Below are positions 44,846 through 53,054 of a DNA stretch of 64,000 bases, piece after piece (position 1 is the stretch's first letter; each line of letters starts with the position of its first letter). The translations under genes and the position numbers were made by a program. Source of the DNA: Pyrinomonadaceae bacterium (lineage in GTDB: Bacteria; Acidobacteriota; Blastocatellia; Pyrinomonadales; Pyrinomonadaceae); assembly GCA_021463165.1 (NCBI GenBank), contig JAJTWY010000001.1:62001-126000 (forward strand), in the 5' to 3' direction. The notes under the pieces were generated by a model. It was not told the DNA's origin and did not search any database. It saw only the letters and a program-made list of their open reading frames with translations.

Positions 44846-45982
44846 ATGATCTCGCGTCCTCATGACAAAGCTCTCGTGCAAAGGGCACTAAAAAGATCGC
44901 GGATCGTAGGTCTCTTGGGTCCTCGGCAGTGCGGAAAAACGACGCTCGCCCGACAGTTTGTCAGATCGGACTCGGAAAACTATTTTGATCTTGAAGACCC
45001 ACGCTCGCTTGCTCGACTTGAGCAGCCCGATCTTGCGCTTGCGGGGCTAAAAGGAACCGTCGTAATTGACGAAGTTCAGCGACGCCCTGATCTTTTTCCG
45101 ATCCTTCGGGTGCTGGCCGATCGTCGACCGCTACCGGCGCGGTTTTTGATTCTCGGCAGCGCTTCGCCTGATTTGCTGCGTCAATCGTCCGAAAGCTTGG
45201 CGGGCAGAATTGAGATCGTCCAGCTCGAAGGATTTCGATTAAGCGATATCGGCGCGTCATCTCAAGATCGACACTGGCTGCGCGGCGGATTTCCGTTGTC
45301 GTACACGGCAAGAACGGAGGCGGATTCTCTGGCTTGGCGACGCAACTTTATTCAAACATTTATAGAGCGTGACATTTCACAGATGGGAATCTCAATCCCT
45401 TCCGCGGCGCTCGGGCGGTTTTGGAATATGGTTGCGCACTACAGCGGTCAGATCTGGAAAGGAGCAGATCTGAGCAGATCGCTGGCCGTGAGCGAAACCA
45501 CAGTTCGAAGACATCTTGATCTGATGACGGGTGTTTTTATGTTCAGGCAGCTTCAGCCGTGGTTTGAGAATCTGGGCAAACGGCAGGTTAAGTCGCCGAA
45601 GATATACATTCGTGACAGCGGATTGCTTCACGCCTTGCTCGGCATTACAAACAAGCGCGAACTCGAACTGCATCCAAAAGTTGGCGCTTCGTGGGAAGGC
45701 TACGCCGTTGAAGAAGTCCTAAAAGCGTTTCAGCCGGACGAGGTATATTACTGGGCGACGCATCAAGGAGCCGAACTCGACCTATTGTTGTTCAAACGCG
45801 GGCGGCGGATCGGGGTCGAATGTAAACGAGAGGATGCACCGCGATTTACGGCGTCAATGCGAATTGCGTTGAGCGATTTGCGTCTTGATAAACTTTATGT
45901 CGTCTATCCCGGCGCTCAGAGCTACAAGCTCGCAAAAAATGTGGAGGTTGTGCCGCTTAGCGAGATGGTCGATTCGGTTTGA
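44846..45982 (+). CDS. AAA-type ATPase with DUF4143 domain
   Basis: A 378-residue protein. The Walker A motif is GPRQCGKTTLARQF (about 26-39) and Walker B is GTVVIDEVQRRPDLF; RFLILGSASPDLL is a sensor region. The C-terminal half is DUF4143, with a winged-helix-like LSRSLAVSETTVRRHLDLMTG. Its end (YYWATHQGAELDLLLFKRG and VECKRED) resembles a PD-(D/E)XK nuclease-like fold. The family is widespread and often linked to mobile or toxin-like islands, with no settled function. Confidence 0.92.
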   Translation: MISRPHDKALVQRALKRSRIVGLLGPRQCGKTTLARQFVRSDSENYFDLEDPRSLARLEQPDLALAGLKGTVVIDEVQRRPDLFPILRVLADRRPLPARFLILGSASPDLLRQSSESLAGRIEIVQLEGFRLSDIGASSQDRHWLRGGFPLSYTARTEADSLAWRRNFIQTFIERDISQMGISIPSAALGRFWNMVAHYSGQIWKGADLSRSLAVSETTVRRHLDLMTGVFMFRQLQPWFENLGKRQVKSPKIYIRDSGLLHALLGITNKRELELHPKVGASWEGYAVEEVLKAFQPDEVYYWATHQGAELDLLLFKRGRRIGVECKREDAPRFTASMRIALSDLRLDKLYVVYPGAQSYKLAKNVEVVPLSEMVDSV

Positions 45983-46000
45983 TCTTGACGCATATTGGAA

Positions 46001-46666
46001 ATGGACATTGAACCAAAATTTATTGCGGTTGATTTCGCTGAACTCAACGCGGATGAGCAAGCCCGACGCGCGGATGAGTTTTTTGAATTGCTAAACAAGC
46101 GCCGCACGGTGCGGAAATATTCAGATCGCGACGTGCCGTTTGAGTTGATCGAAAAAGCGATAGCAACGGCCGGGACTGCTCCGTCGGGAGCGAACATGCA
46201 GCCGTGGCGGTTCGTCGTCGTTCGGGATAAAGACGTAAAGCGGCGGATCCGCGAGGCGGCGGAAAAGGAAGAATTTGACAGCTATCACGGCCGAATGAGC
46301 GAGAAATGGCTGCGTCGGCTGGCGCCGCTTGGCACCGACGAACACAAGCCGTTTTTAGAGATCGCGCCGTATCTGATCGTCGTATTGCGCATCAACTCAA
46401 TAGAAGAGGACGGCGAAACCGAACCAACATATTACTCGCAAGAGTCGGTCGGCATCGCAGTCGGAATGCTGCTCGCGGCTTTGCACAACGCAGGTCTGGC
46501 GACGCTCACGCACACGCCATCGCCGATGAAGTTTTTGCAGGAGATTCTAAAACGCCCGAAGAACGAAATTCCGTTCGTGCTGATTCCCGTCGGTTATCCC
46601 GCCGACGATGCGAAGGTTCCCGACATCAGCCGCAAGCCGCTCAATGAGATCATGGAGGTTGTTTAG
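46001..46666 (+). CDS. Nitroreductase family flavoprotein (IYD/BluB-like)
   Basis: A 221-residue FMN enzyme. The FMN-binding start is LLNKRRTVRKYSDRDVP, followed by TAPSGANMQPWRFVVVRD. GIAVGMLLAALHNAGLATLTHTP forms the dimer interface and substrate cover. The ending IPVGYPADDAKVPD is common in iodotyrosine-deiodinase-like members. Reductive dehalogenation or another flavin reduction is plausible; the substrate is unknown. It starts 18 bases after the ATPase gene. Confidence 0.9.
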   Translation: MDIEPKFIAVDFAELNADEQARRADEFFELLNKRRTVRKYSDRDVPFELIEKAIATAGTAPSGANMQPWRFVVVRDKDVKRRIREAAEKEEFDSYHGRMSEKWLRRLAPLGTDEHKPFLEIAPYLIVVLRINSIEEDGETEPTYYSQESVGIAVGMLLAALHNAGLATLTHTPSPMKFLQEILKRPKNEIPFVLIPVGYPADDAKVPDISRKPLNEIMEVV

Positions 46667-46968
46667 CCGACTATCTCGTAATGCTGCGATCGCTCGTCAA
46701 ACCGTGAAAGCAAGGCCCGTGCATTCTCGGGAACGACCGCAGCTTTGTGATCCTCACCAGCAAATGCGCGAACGCCCGTAAGCGAATCAAATTCCATTAT
46801 CGTTACGAACTCGACCTCCTCACCCGCTTCGCGCCGAAGTAATCGAATGCCGCGGAATCCGTCGATCTCCCTTGCCCGGATAGCGACAAAGATCTCTTTC
46901 TTCAACAACGCTTCATACTCGTCGGCCCTTTCGGGCGACGTCCAGCCATGCCAAATGCGGGCGATCAA
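46663..46968 (-). CDS. Antibiotic-biosynthesis-monooxygenase-fold (ABM-like) protein
   Basis: A 101-residue ferredoxin-like dimeric protein beginning with TTG at 46968 (MIARIWHGWTSPERADEYEA). WxG-type start, GFRGIRLLRREAGEEVEF and FVTIMEFDSLTGVRAFAGED fit the ABM/DUF family of small heme- or quinone-modifying or structural proteins. Its start overlaps the original stop codon of the upstream NTF2-like gene at 46965, so it is translationally coupled to that frameshifted gene and may now be poorly translated. Confidence 0.82.
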   Translation of the reverse strand: MIARIWHGWTSPERADEYEALLKKEIFVAIRAREIDGFRGIRLLRREAGEEVEFVTIMEFDSLTGVRAFAGEDHKAAVVPENARALLSRFDERSQHYEIVG

Positions 46969-47461
46969 TTTTTCACCCTCCCTTCGAATCCATGTTCCAC
47001 CTGCCGCTGATACTCCGCTTCGTCAAAATGTCCTTTTGACTCGGCGATAAGGCCGTCCGGGCCGATCCGCCATTCTTCGTAGCCGCTTATTTTGACCCGA
47101 TTGCCTTTCCGCCGACGCCGTTGTTCGTTCCGGTGAGCGTCCAGTGAAACTCGGTTATATCTCCCTTGATAACGATCTTGTCCATCGTCACGACCATGTC
47201 GGGGAATGCAGACATAAAGCTGCGGGCGACGCGGGCGATCTCGTCACGGCCAGCCGCTGTCGGTCCGTCATTTACCTTGAGCGAGCCGGATTCGGAAAAG
47301 AACTTCGCAACTTCCTTTGGTTCTTGTCCACTCCATGCCTTTGCATATCGCTGAGCAAAATCCGTCATTTCATCCGTTGTTTTCGCGCCCGGATGCTTTG
47401 ACGAGCAACCGAGATCGAGAGCGATCAGGCAACCTAAGACAATAAGAAGAACGTTCTTCAT
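46965..47461 (-). pseudogene. Frameshifted NTF2/SnoaL-like lipoprotein
   Basis: From ATG 47461 the frame encodes a lipoprotein signal (CLIALDLGCSS) and an NTF2-like domain through ITEFHWTLTGTNNGVGGK. It then runs into a TAA at 47087. A one-base shift near 47103-47106 restores the family ending: NRVKISGYEEWRIGPDGLIA, then SKGHFDEAEYQRQVEHG, stopping at 46965. The total of 497 bases is one short of a multiple of three. The restored stop overlaps the next gene's start, confirming the original frame. The gene could be decayed or the base could be a sequence error. Confidence 0.8.
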
Positions 47462-47568
47462 TGCACTTTCTCCTTTCTCCGGATGGCCTTGCCCGGTTTG
47501 ACGCCTTCGACGAGCTTTTCGTCGCGGGCTATAAAAATGCCGCTGCTGAGGCCCTTCAGCGCGGTCAT
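47458..47568 (-). CDS. Small 36-residue coupled open reading frame
   Basis: ATG at 47568 overlaps the cupin stop codon, and its own TGA overlaps the ATG of the NTF2-like gene, so it is linked by four-base overlaps on both sides. The peptide (MTALKGLSSGIFIARDEKLV, then EGVKPGKAIRRKEKVQ) is basic at its C-terminus. I recognise no family. The precise coupling is the main evidence that it is, or was, translated; it may be the remnant of a larger gene. Confidence 0.5.
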   Translation of the reverse strand: MTALKGLSSGIFIARDEKLVEGVKPGKAIRRKEKVQ

Positions 47569-48088
47569 CGTATGAGTCTGTCCAGCCGGCTGACGTCCAG
47601 ACCGGCTTCGCGGTAATAATTCCGGCTAAATTCGAGCGCCGTGAACGCATCGTCATAGGCGGCAAAAGCGCCGCGATCAGGTTTGTCGAGATAGATCAAA
47701 CCCCCGTGAATGATAAAGAAGATATGTGCCGGACCGGGCGAATCTTCAGGTATCACAAGCGTGTGTGCCTCGCCGGCAGGTTCGAACACGAAAGTACCGG
47801 GCCGGGCCACCCAGTCGTGTTCCAGATACCGCCAATGGCCGCTGATCGTGTAGCCATAGACCTGTCCGACGTGGTAATGGATGCCCAGCGATGCTCCCGG
47901 CAAAGCCTTTAGTACCAGGCTGAACAGCCCGCAGACACATCGAACGAGCATGGCTGAAACCAAACGCCGTCGGCATAAGGTATCCACGCGCTTTCGTCGT
48001 CATAGTCGATGCTGGCAACAAAGTTTCCGCGGGCGCGCTGTTCCGGCTTGAGGCCGTCGTCGAAGCTGTTGAATTCAGTTATTGGCAT
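47565..48088 (-). pseudogene. Frameshifted cupin dioxygenase (2,4'-dihydroxyacetophenone dioxygenase-like)
   Basis: ATG 48088, preceded by AAGGAG, starts a frame reading MPITEFNSFDDGLKPEQRAR and on to WFQPCSFDVSAGC, which stops at TAA 47909. A one-base shift near 47912-47930 gives the rest of the cupin: LVLKALPGASLGIHYHVGQV, SGHWRYLEHDWVARPGTFVF, GEAHTLV, LIYLDKPD and the ending DRLIR. The family has all of these in one frame. The 524 bases are one short of a multiple of three. Metal-binding His residues (HYH and EAH) are retained in the second part. Confidence 0.78.
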
Positions 48089-48259
48089 ATAGACTCCTTA
48101 ACTTGATGGATATTGGATCGACGATTCCCGACCGATCGTTCTGGGCCGAATTTCAAACCGGTCCCAAACGGTTTCTCCCGTGCAGCAACAGCAGCCGCCA
48201 CGCCGACCCAAAATACAAGCATTTCGCCAACGATATTCCATTTCGTTTTGCGAAACAAA

Positions 48260-49030
48260 TCAGCGGGCAAATTCGGCGACGACCGGGGCATGGTCGGATG
48301 GTCTTTCCCAGCCTCGCGGAGTTCGGTCGATCCAGCAGTCCGTGCAGATCTCGGCCATTGGCGGTGATGCCCAGATGTGATCGATCCGGAGCCCGCGGTC
48401 CTTCTCGAAATCATGGTGAAAATTGCTCCACCAGGAAAACTCACGTTCACTGCCATTCGCCTGTCGAAACAGATCGACAAATCCCCATTTCTTCAGATCC
48501 TGGATCGCCTCGCGTTCGGGGCGTGTGAAATGCATTTTGTCCTTCCAGAGAGACGGGTTCCAGACGTCGAGTTCGTGCGGGGCGACGTTGATATCGCCGC
48601 AGAGGATCACTTCGCTGCGGGTTTCATGGCGTTCGTCGAAGTATTTTCTGAGCCTGGCGATCCAATCAAGTTTCCCGCGAAACTTCTCCGAGCCGAATTT
48701 TGTCCCGTGCGGGACATAGACATTAACTATCCGAAGGCCTTCGAGCGTCGCGGCGATCATCCGCCGCGCGGCACCTTCATCGCCCGGTAAATTACGCTCG
48801 ATGTTGGTTAGAGGCAGTTTCGAAACGATCGCGACGCCGTTATAACCTCGTTCACCGTGAACAGCGGTGTGCGGATAGCCGATCTCGCGAAACTTCCGGT
48901 GCGGAAATTTCGCATCGACACATTTTGTTTCCTGAAGACATAGAACATCAGGCGAGGCTGCGTCACACCATTTCGATACATGCTCGACGCGTGCCGTAAT
49001 TGAATTGACGTTCCATGTCGCGATCCTCAC
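48260..49030 (-). CDS. Exodeoxyribonuclease III family protein (copy 1)
   Basis: A 256-residue AP endonuclease / 3'-exonuclease of base-excision repair. Motifs: ATWNVNSITARVEH, LCLQETKCVDAKFP (catalytic Glu), GYNGVAIVSK, NVYVPHGTKFGSEKF, CGDINVAPHELDVWNP (catalytic Asp/Asn), GLRIDHIWAS and RPSDHAPVVAEF (catalytic Asp-His). All active-site residues appear intact. A second paralogue lies at 49640-50410, with the MOSC gene between them. The two share the order of motifs but differ in sequence. Confidence 0.94.
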   Translation of the reverse strand: MRIATWNVNSITARVEHVSKWCDAASPDVLCLQETKCVDAKFPHRKFREIGYPHTAVHGERGYNGVAIVSKLPLTNIERNLPGDEGAARRMIAATLEGLRIVNVYVPHGTKFGSEKFRGKLDWIARLRKYFDERHETRSEVILCGDINVAPHELDVWNPSLWKDKMHFTRPEREAIQDLKKWGFVDLFRQANGSEREFSWWSNFHHDFEKDRGLRIDHIWASPPMAEICTDCWIDRTPRGWERPSDHAPVVAEFAR

Positions 49031-49036
49031 AGCTCT

Positions 49037-49612
49037 CTACGAATTTCGCTCGACCGAAATAAGATCGCCTCTTGCGACCACGCCGGCTTTTATCACCTTT
49101 GCGTTGACTCCCCGCAGATTGTGGCTTCTGCCAAAGTCCGAATTGGCAAACTTCATCGCATCCGGCCCGAACCGCGCCACAAACTTCTTGCACCCGAGAT
49201 GCGGGATCGCGGTCAGCTCAATGATCGCGGTCCCGATGGACAATCGCGTGCCGATCGGCAGATTCTCACGGCTCAGGTCCAGGTCAACAAAGAACTGGTC
49301 CCCGGCGAGGGGAACCCGTTCACGGTCACCCGCTATCAGCTCGGCAAATCGGATATTCATCATATTGAGCTGCATTTCAGGATGGCCGAGTCCATTATCT
49401 GTTCGCGAACTGCCCCGTGTCAGCCAATTATCGCCGATCAGGCCTTTCTCGATATCCAATTCACCGGTGTCAATGACCTCGCGGGCATCGACCTCGGGGC
49501 GTCGGACTATCATCTCGAGCGTTCCGCCGTTTTTAGGCGACCCAAGTACATGCGGCATCCCGGCCTCGATCTCGGCGTTGGTCAGAAGTTTCTCGAATAG
49601 ATCTGCGTTCAT
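49037..49612 (-). CDS. MOSC domain protein
   Basis: A 191-residue protein with the MOSC core: DTGELDIEKGLIGDNWLTRG, LNMMNIRFAELIAG, ENLPIGTRLSIGTAIIELTA, and the sulfur-carrier motif PHLGCKKFVARFGPDAMKF with the conserved Cys in HxGCxKF. MOSC proteins bind molybdenum cofactor and act in sulfur or N-oxide reduction. It is closely packed (6- and 27-base gaps) between the two exonuclease III genes. Confidence 0.92.
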   Translation of the reverse strand: MNADLFEKLLTNAEIEAGMPHVLGSPKNGGTLEMIVRRPEVDAREVIDTGELDIEKGLIGDNWLTRGSSRTDNGLGHPEMQLNMMNIRFAELIAGDRERVPLAGDQFFVDLDLSRENLPIGTRLSIGTAIIELTAIPHLGCKKFVARFGPDAMKFANSDFGRSHNLRGVNAKVIKAGVVARGDLISVERNS

Positions 49613-49639
49613 AGGTGAGCAAGGGGATCAGAATGGCTC

Positions 49640-50410
49640 TTATGGCCTGAACTCCGCGATAACCGGTGCGTGGTCGCTCGGAAGGTCGAGATAGCGCGGC
49701 GTCTTGTCGATCACGCACGAGATCGACCTGTTCGCAAGCGTAGGCGAAACCCAAATGTGGTCGATGCGAAGTCCCTGGTTCTTTTGCCAGGCTCCGGCAC
49801 GGTAGTCCCACCAGGAAAATTCGCGCACAGGGCCATTGAGTTTTCGAAAGATATCCGTCAACCCGAACTGCTTGACGTAGTGCATAGCCGCCCGCTCGGC
49901 CTTGGTAAAATGCAGCTTTCCTTCATAGGCCGGGGCGTTCCAAACATCTTCGGCCTCCATTGCCACATTAAAATCGCCGCAGAGCAAAACGTCGGTCGCG
50001 ACGTCGCACGTTTCGTCGAAAAATAGGCGCAGCCGCTGCAGCCAATCGAGCTTGAACTTGAACTTTTCTGAGCCGATCTCCGACCCGTTCGGAACATAGG
50101 TGTTGATGATGCGAATACCCTTTACCGTCGCCGCGATCATCCGCTTCGGAGCGTCTTCGTCATCGTCCGGAAAACCGCGCTGAACATCCTCGATCGGGAA
50201 TTTTGAGAGTATCGCTACACCGTTATAGGCCTTCTGGCCCGTAAAAGCCGTCTGGTAACCTGCCTCGCCGAGCACGATCTCAGGAAAATTTTCGTCAACG
50301 GTCTTGGTCTCCTGCACGCAAACCACGTCAGGCTGCACTGCCAGCAGCCATTCGACCAACTGCGGGATCCTCACGTTTATCGAGTTTACGTTCCAGGTTG
50401 CGATCTTCAT
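49640..50410 (-). CDS. xth: Exodeoxyribonuclease III family protein (copy 2)
   Basis: A 256-residue enzyme, the same length as copy 1: ATWNVNSINVRIPQ, VCVQETKTVDENFPE, KAYNGVAILSKFPIED, NTYVPNGSEIGSEKF, LCGDFNVAMEAEDVWN, LRIDHIWVSP and PSDHAPVIAEF. Catalytic Glu, Asp/Asn and Asp-His are all present. It looks closer than copy 1 to typical bacterial XthA, though this was judged by eye. With copy 1 and the MOSC gene it forms a tight minus-strand cluster. Confidence 0.93.
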   Translation of the reverse strand: MKIATWNVNSINVRIPQLVEWLLAVQPDVVCVQETKTVDENFPEIVLGEAGYQTAFTGQKAYNGVAILSKFPIEDVQRGFPDDDEDAPKRMIAATVKGIRIINTYVPNGSEIGSEKFKFKLDWLQRLRLFFDETCDVATDVLLCGDFNVAMEAEDVWNAPAYEGKLHFTKAERAAMHYVKQFGLTDIFRKLNGPVREFSWWDYRAGAWQKNQGLRIDHIWVSPTLANRSISCVIDKTPRYLDLPSDHAPVIAEFRP

Positions 50411-50461
50411 TCGTGTAGTTGTCCAAAGATTAGCATAGATAAGACCTCGGAAGATCCGTGT

Positions 50462-51439
50462 TCACTTGCGCCTGTCGGTCGGGAATTTCCCGCTGTTACG
50501 CTCCCAGAAGACTCCGTCAGAAAATCCCTGGATCGACGGATCTTTCTCTGCCATTTCAAGGCGTTTTGCGGCTATCAGGCAGTAGTCGAGGTCGGACTCG
50601 ACGGCAACGAACCGGCGTCCGAGCTTTCGGGCAACAACAGCCGTCGTGCCGCTTCCCGCGAAAGGGTCGAGGATCAGGTCGCCTTTGTTGGTGCTTGCCA
50701 GAATGATCTTGGCAAGAAGCTTTTCCGGCTTTTGGGTGGGATGATCGGTATTTTCGGGCATCGACCAGAACGGCACTGTGATATCGGTCCAGATGTTCGA
50801 GGGATGGGTGTCGCGGAACATCCCCTCCTCGTTCCAGTCCTTTGCTTTACCGTTTTCGCGATATGGTGCAAGTACGCGGCGGCGCTGTTTTACGGCCTCG
50901 AGATTGAATGTGAACCTGTCCGAAACGGTGAAAAACCAGATATCCTCGGCCGCGTTCTTCCAGTTCGCCTTGGCCCCGCGGCCCTTCTCACGTTCCCATG
51001 TTATGCGGTTCCGCAGGTTGAAGTATTTCGTTCCGGCCCGCTGGATCGCTCCGCCCGACCGCCAATCGCCGCAGATATACACGCTCGCCGTTTCCTTCAA
51101 AAGCGGCGCACTCAACCTCAGCCATGAATCGAGCCACGCCTCGTATTCAAGGTCCGAGCTCTTGGAGAACTCTTCCTTGCCGAATTTTTTCGTCAGGTTG
51201 TAGGGCGGGTCTGCGAGCAAAAGGTCGAAGCGCCGCGAGCCCAAACCAGCAAGCACATCCGTTGAATCGCCTGTGATCACGGCATCGACAACTCCCTGCT
51301 CAACCTTCCCACCAGAAACGACCTTCCCGCGAAGGCGTTCTCTTTCGCCCTCGTCGAGTCGTACGGTACGGTTGTTTGGCGCCTTCCCGTCGGCTTTCTT
51401 CGGCATCGTTGATGTCACGATATCACGTCCGGGTTTCAC
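50462..51439 (-). CDS. Beta-class amino-DNA methyltransferase
   Basis: A 325-residue S-adenosylmethionine-dependent N6-adenine or N4-cytosine methyltransferase. The catalytic motif DPPYN (77-81) precedes the cofactor motif LDPFAGSGTT (about 258-266), the order of the beta class. HPTQKPEKLLAKII precedes the latter, as usual. The ATG at 51406 is an alternative start. No restriction endonuclease gene is adjacent, so it may be a solitary regulatory methylase. The upstream intergenic stretch (51440-51732) shows no certain gene. Confidence 0.92.
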   Translation of the reverse strand: MKPGRDIVTSTMPKKADGKAPNNRTVRLDEGERERLRGKVVSGGKVEQGVVDAVITGDSTDVLAGLGSRRFDLLLADPPYNLTKKFGKEEFSKSSDLEYEAWLDSWLRLSAPLLKETASVYICGDWRSGGAIQRAGTKYFNLRNRITWEREKGRGAKANWKNAAEDIWFFTVSDRFTFNLEAVKQRRRVLAPYRENGKAKDWNEEGMFRDTHPSNIWTDITVPFWSMPENTDHPTQKPEKLLAKIILASTNKGDLILDPFAGSGTTAVVARKLGRRFVAVESDLDYCLIAAKRLEMAEKDPSIQGFSDGVFWERNSGKFPTDRRK

Positions 51440-51732
51440 GGTGAAACTGTGCTGTCTGTAATATTTTGTTGCATTAGTTATACAGTCCGCGCTATCATGG
51501 ATGGCGGCCCTTACGAGCCATATTCCGGCTGAAAAGTATGGAAAAAGTTTTTAGAAAATTAGTGCCAAGAGGATATTTTGACGCCATAACCCCAAACGCT
51601 GCAGCTATTTACGCGTCCCACGGAGTACCTGGGACACCGGCGGTACGATGGGACAGTGAAAAAAATGGGTTAAGGCCAATAGAAACAACAATTACGGCCA
51701 ATTGCCGTGTAAGACAACTGTAAGACACAGCT

Positions 51733-51957
51733 ATGAAACGAGAAACAATTACAATTTCGGTCCGCCCCGATCTGAAGAGGTACATTTTGAGGCGTGCCGC
51801 GGCGGATTTTGATTCGGTTAGCGCATATATCCGGAAGTTGGTCATGGCGGACAATTACCTCCAGCGAGAACTCGCCAAGGACCGGAATAGGCCGGTCGTC
51901 AACGAGCCCCGACCGACGCGTGGCCCTTGGGAAAATGCGTATGCCTGGCGTCCTTGA
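51733..51957 (+). CDS. Ribbon-helix-helix-like small protein
   Basis: A 74-residue protein: ETITISVRPDLKRYILRRAA, then FDSVSAYIRKLVMADNYLQRE. The short strand (TITISV) followed by two helices is the CopG/Arc RHH pattern seen in antitoxins and small repressors. The C-terminal third is Pro/Arg-rich. No toxin gene is adjacent, so it may be an orphan DNA-binding protein. It lies divergent from the methyltransferase gene and could regulate it. Confidence 0.65.
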   Translation: MKRETITISVRPDLKRYILRRAAADFDSVSAYIRKLVMADNYLQRELAKDRNRPVVNEPRPTRGPWENAYAWRP

Positions 51958-51991
51958 CCCTTTAAAAGCGCGCGTGATAGTCTTATATCTT

Positions 51992-52020
51992 TTGAGAATC
52001 GGGCGCTTTTTACCTATATA
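51992..52020 (+). promoter_or_regulatory. Promoter of the ATP synthase cluster
   Basis: TTGAGA (51992-51997) and TATATA (52015-52020) are 17 bases apart. Transcription would start near 52027, and GAAGGGAAA precedes the atpF'-type ATG at 52056. A short stem (AAAAGCGC at 51964, GCGCTTTT at 52003) overlaps the spacer and might act as a weak terminator of the upstream gene. Confidence 0.6.
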
Positions 52021-52055
52021 GGACGGCAAATACCGAGCGGTCGAAGGGAAACGCA

Positions 52056-52499
52056 ATGCTTGCTTTTGCAGAAACAATTCAGCTCTTTCCGGATGGAACC
52101 CTGTTCATTCATGTCGGGCTTATCCTGATCATGATATGGGTACTGAACCGTACGCTATATCGTCCGATCAACAAGGTCATCGAGGCCCGTGAGAAGAGCA
52201 AGGGCGGCCACTCAAGCGAAGCCGTTGGGATCCTCAGCGACGTTCAGGAGAAGGAAGGCCGTTATAACCGCGAGATGCTCGAGGCACGGTCGGAGGGCTA
52301 CGGGCTGATAGAGAAAGAGCAGAATGCGGCTGTCTCGGAGCGTGAGTCCAAACTGGCCAAGGCAAAAGCCGAAGTTGCCGAGAAGATGGAATCAGGCAAG
52401 GCAGAGATACAAAAGCAGACCGAGGAAGCCCAGCTCGCGATCCGTACCGATGCCGAAAAGATCGCTGATTCGATCGCCGCAAGTATTCTGAAAGGTTAA
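52056..52499 (+). CDS. atpF': ATP synthase F0 subunit b' (peripheral stalk)
   Basis: A 147-residue stalk protein with one N-terminal membrane helix (about 17-32, IHVGLILIMIWVLNRTLYRP) followed by a long charged coiled coil rich in Glu, Lys and Ala. The order b' then b is typical of organisms with two different stalk chains. The gene starts the atp cluster and is followed 5 bases later by atpF. Confidence 0.88.
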   Translation: MLAFAETIQLFPDGTLFIHVGLILIMIWVLNRTLYRPINKVIEAREKSKGGHSSEAVGILSDVQEKEGRYNREMLEARSEGYGLIEKEQNAAVSERESKLAKAKAEVAEKMESGKAEIQKQTEEAQLAIRTDAEKIADSIAASILKG

Positions 52500-52504
52500 T
52501 AACA

Positions 52505-53053
52505 ATGTTCGCAATATCTACAACTTCGTTGCTGTTATTCGCCGGCGGTGGAGGGTTTTACGATCGGTTTTTCAATATTCCGGGCTTTGAGGCATGGAAA
52601 TTCATCAATCTCGCCATCTTCGTTGCCCTGATGATCTACGTCGCCAAGAAGCCGTTGAGCGAGGCCTTTAAGACAAGACGCGACCAGATCCGTGCGGACC
52701 TCATCAAAGCGGAGGCCGAGAAGAAGGAGGCACTTGAAAAGCTTACCGCCGTCGAGGCCAAACTTGCCCAGCTCGAGAATGAAAAGGAGCAGGTCATCGC
52801 CAAGGCAAAAGCAGAAGCGGAGTTTGAGAAAGGGCGGCTTGCCGAGCAGACTGCGGCCGATATCGAACGGATGATGCAGCAGACCGAATCAGAACTCCTG
52901 CGGCTTACCAAACAATCGAGGGCAGAACTCAAGCGGTTTTCGGCCGAAGAAAGCATTCGCCTCGCCGAGGCCAAACTTCGATCGCAGATCGACAGCGAGA
53001 GGGACGTAAAACTTGTTCGTGCAAATATCCAGGAGATCGGAGGGCTGAACTGA
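52505..53053 (+). CDS. atpF: ATP synthase F0 subunit b
   Basis: A 182-residue peripheral-stalk chain. A membrane helix (about 28-46, INLAIFVALMIYVAKKPL) is preceded by a longer Gly-rich N-terminus and followed by a coiled coil (KAEAEKKEALEKLTAVEAKL and so on). LNxAIFV and KKPLSEAFKTRRDQI fit the b-subunit family. It forms the heterodimeric stator with b'. Confidence 0.92.
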   Translation: MFAISTTSLLLFAGGGGFYDRFFNIPGFEAWKFINLAIFVALMIYVAKKPLSEAFKTRRDQIRADLIKAEAEKKEALEKLTAVEAKLAQLENEKEQVIAKAKAEAEFEKGRLAEQTAADIERMMQQTESELLRLTKQSRAELKRFSAEESIRLAEAKLRSQIDSERDVKLVRANIQEIGGLN

Positions 53054-53054
53054 A

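Noticed and set aside
48079..48480. Minus-strand frame downstream of exonuclease III copy 1, with a hydrophobic piece (MLVFWVGVAAAVAA)
   Set aside because: Most of it overlaps the exonuclease gene. The remaining 60 codons lack a good start and end inside the cupin leader, so the evidence is too weak for a gene call.
51538..51723. 61-codon plus-strand frame (MEKVFRKLVPRGYFDAIT) before the RHH gene
   Set aside because: No ribosome-binding site or family resemblance, and it contains a small GTCCCA/TGGGAC inverted repeat. Probably chance within a control region.
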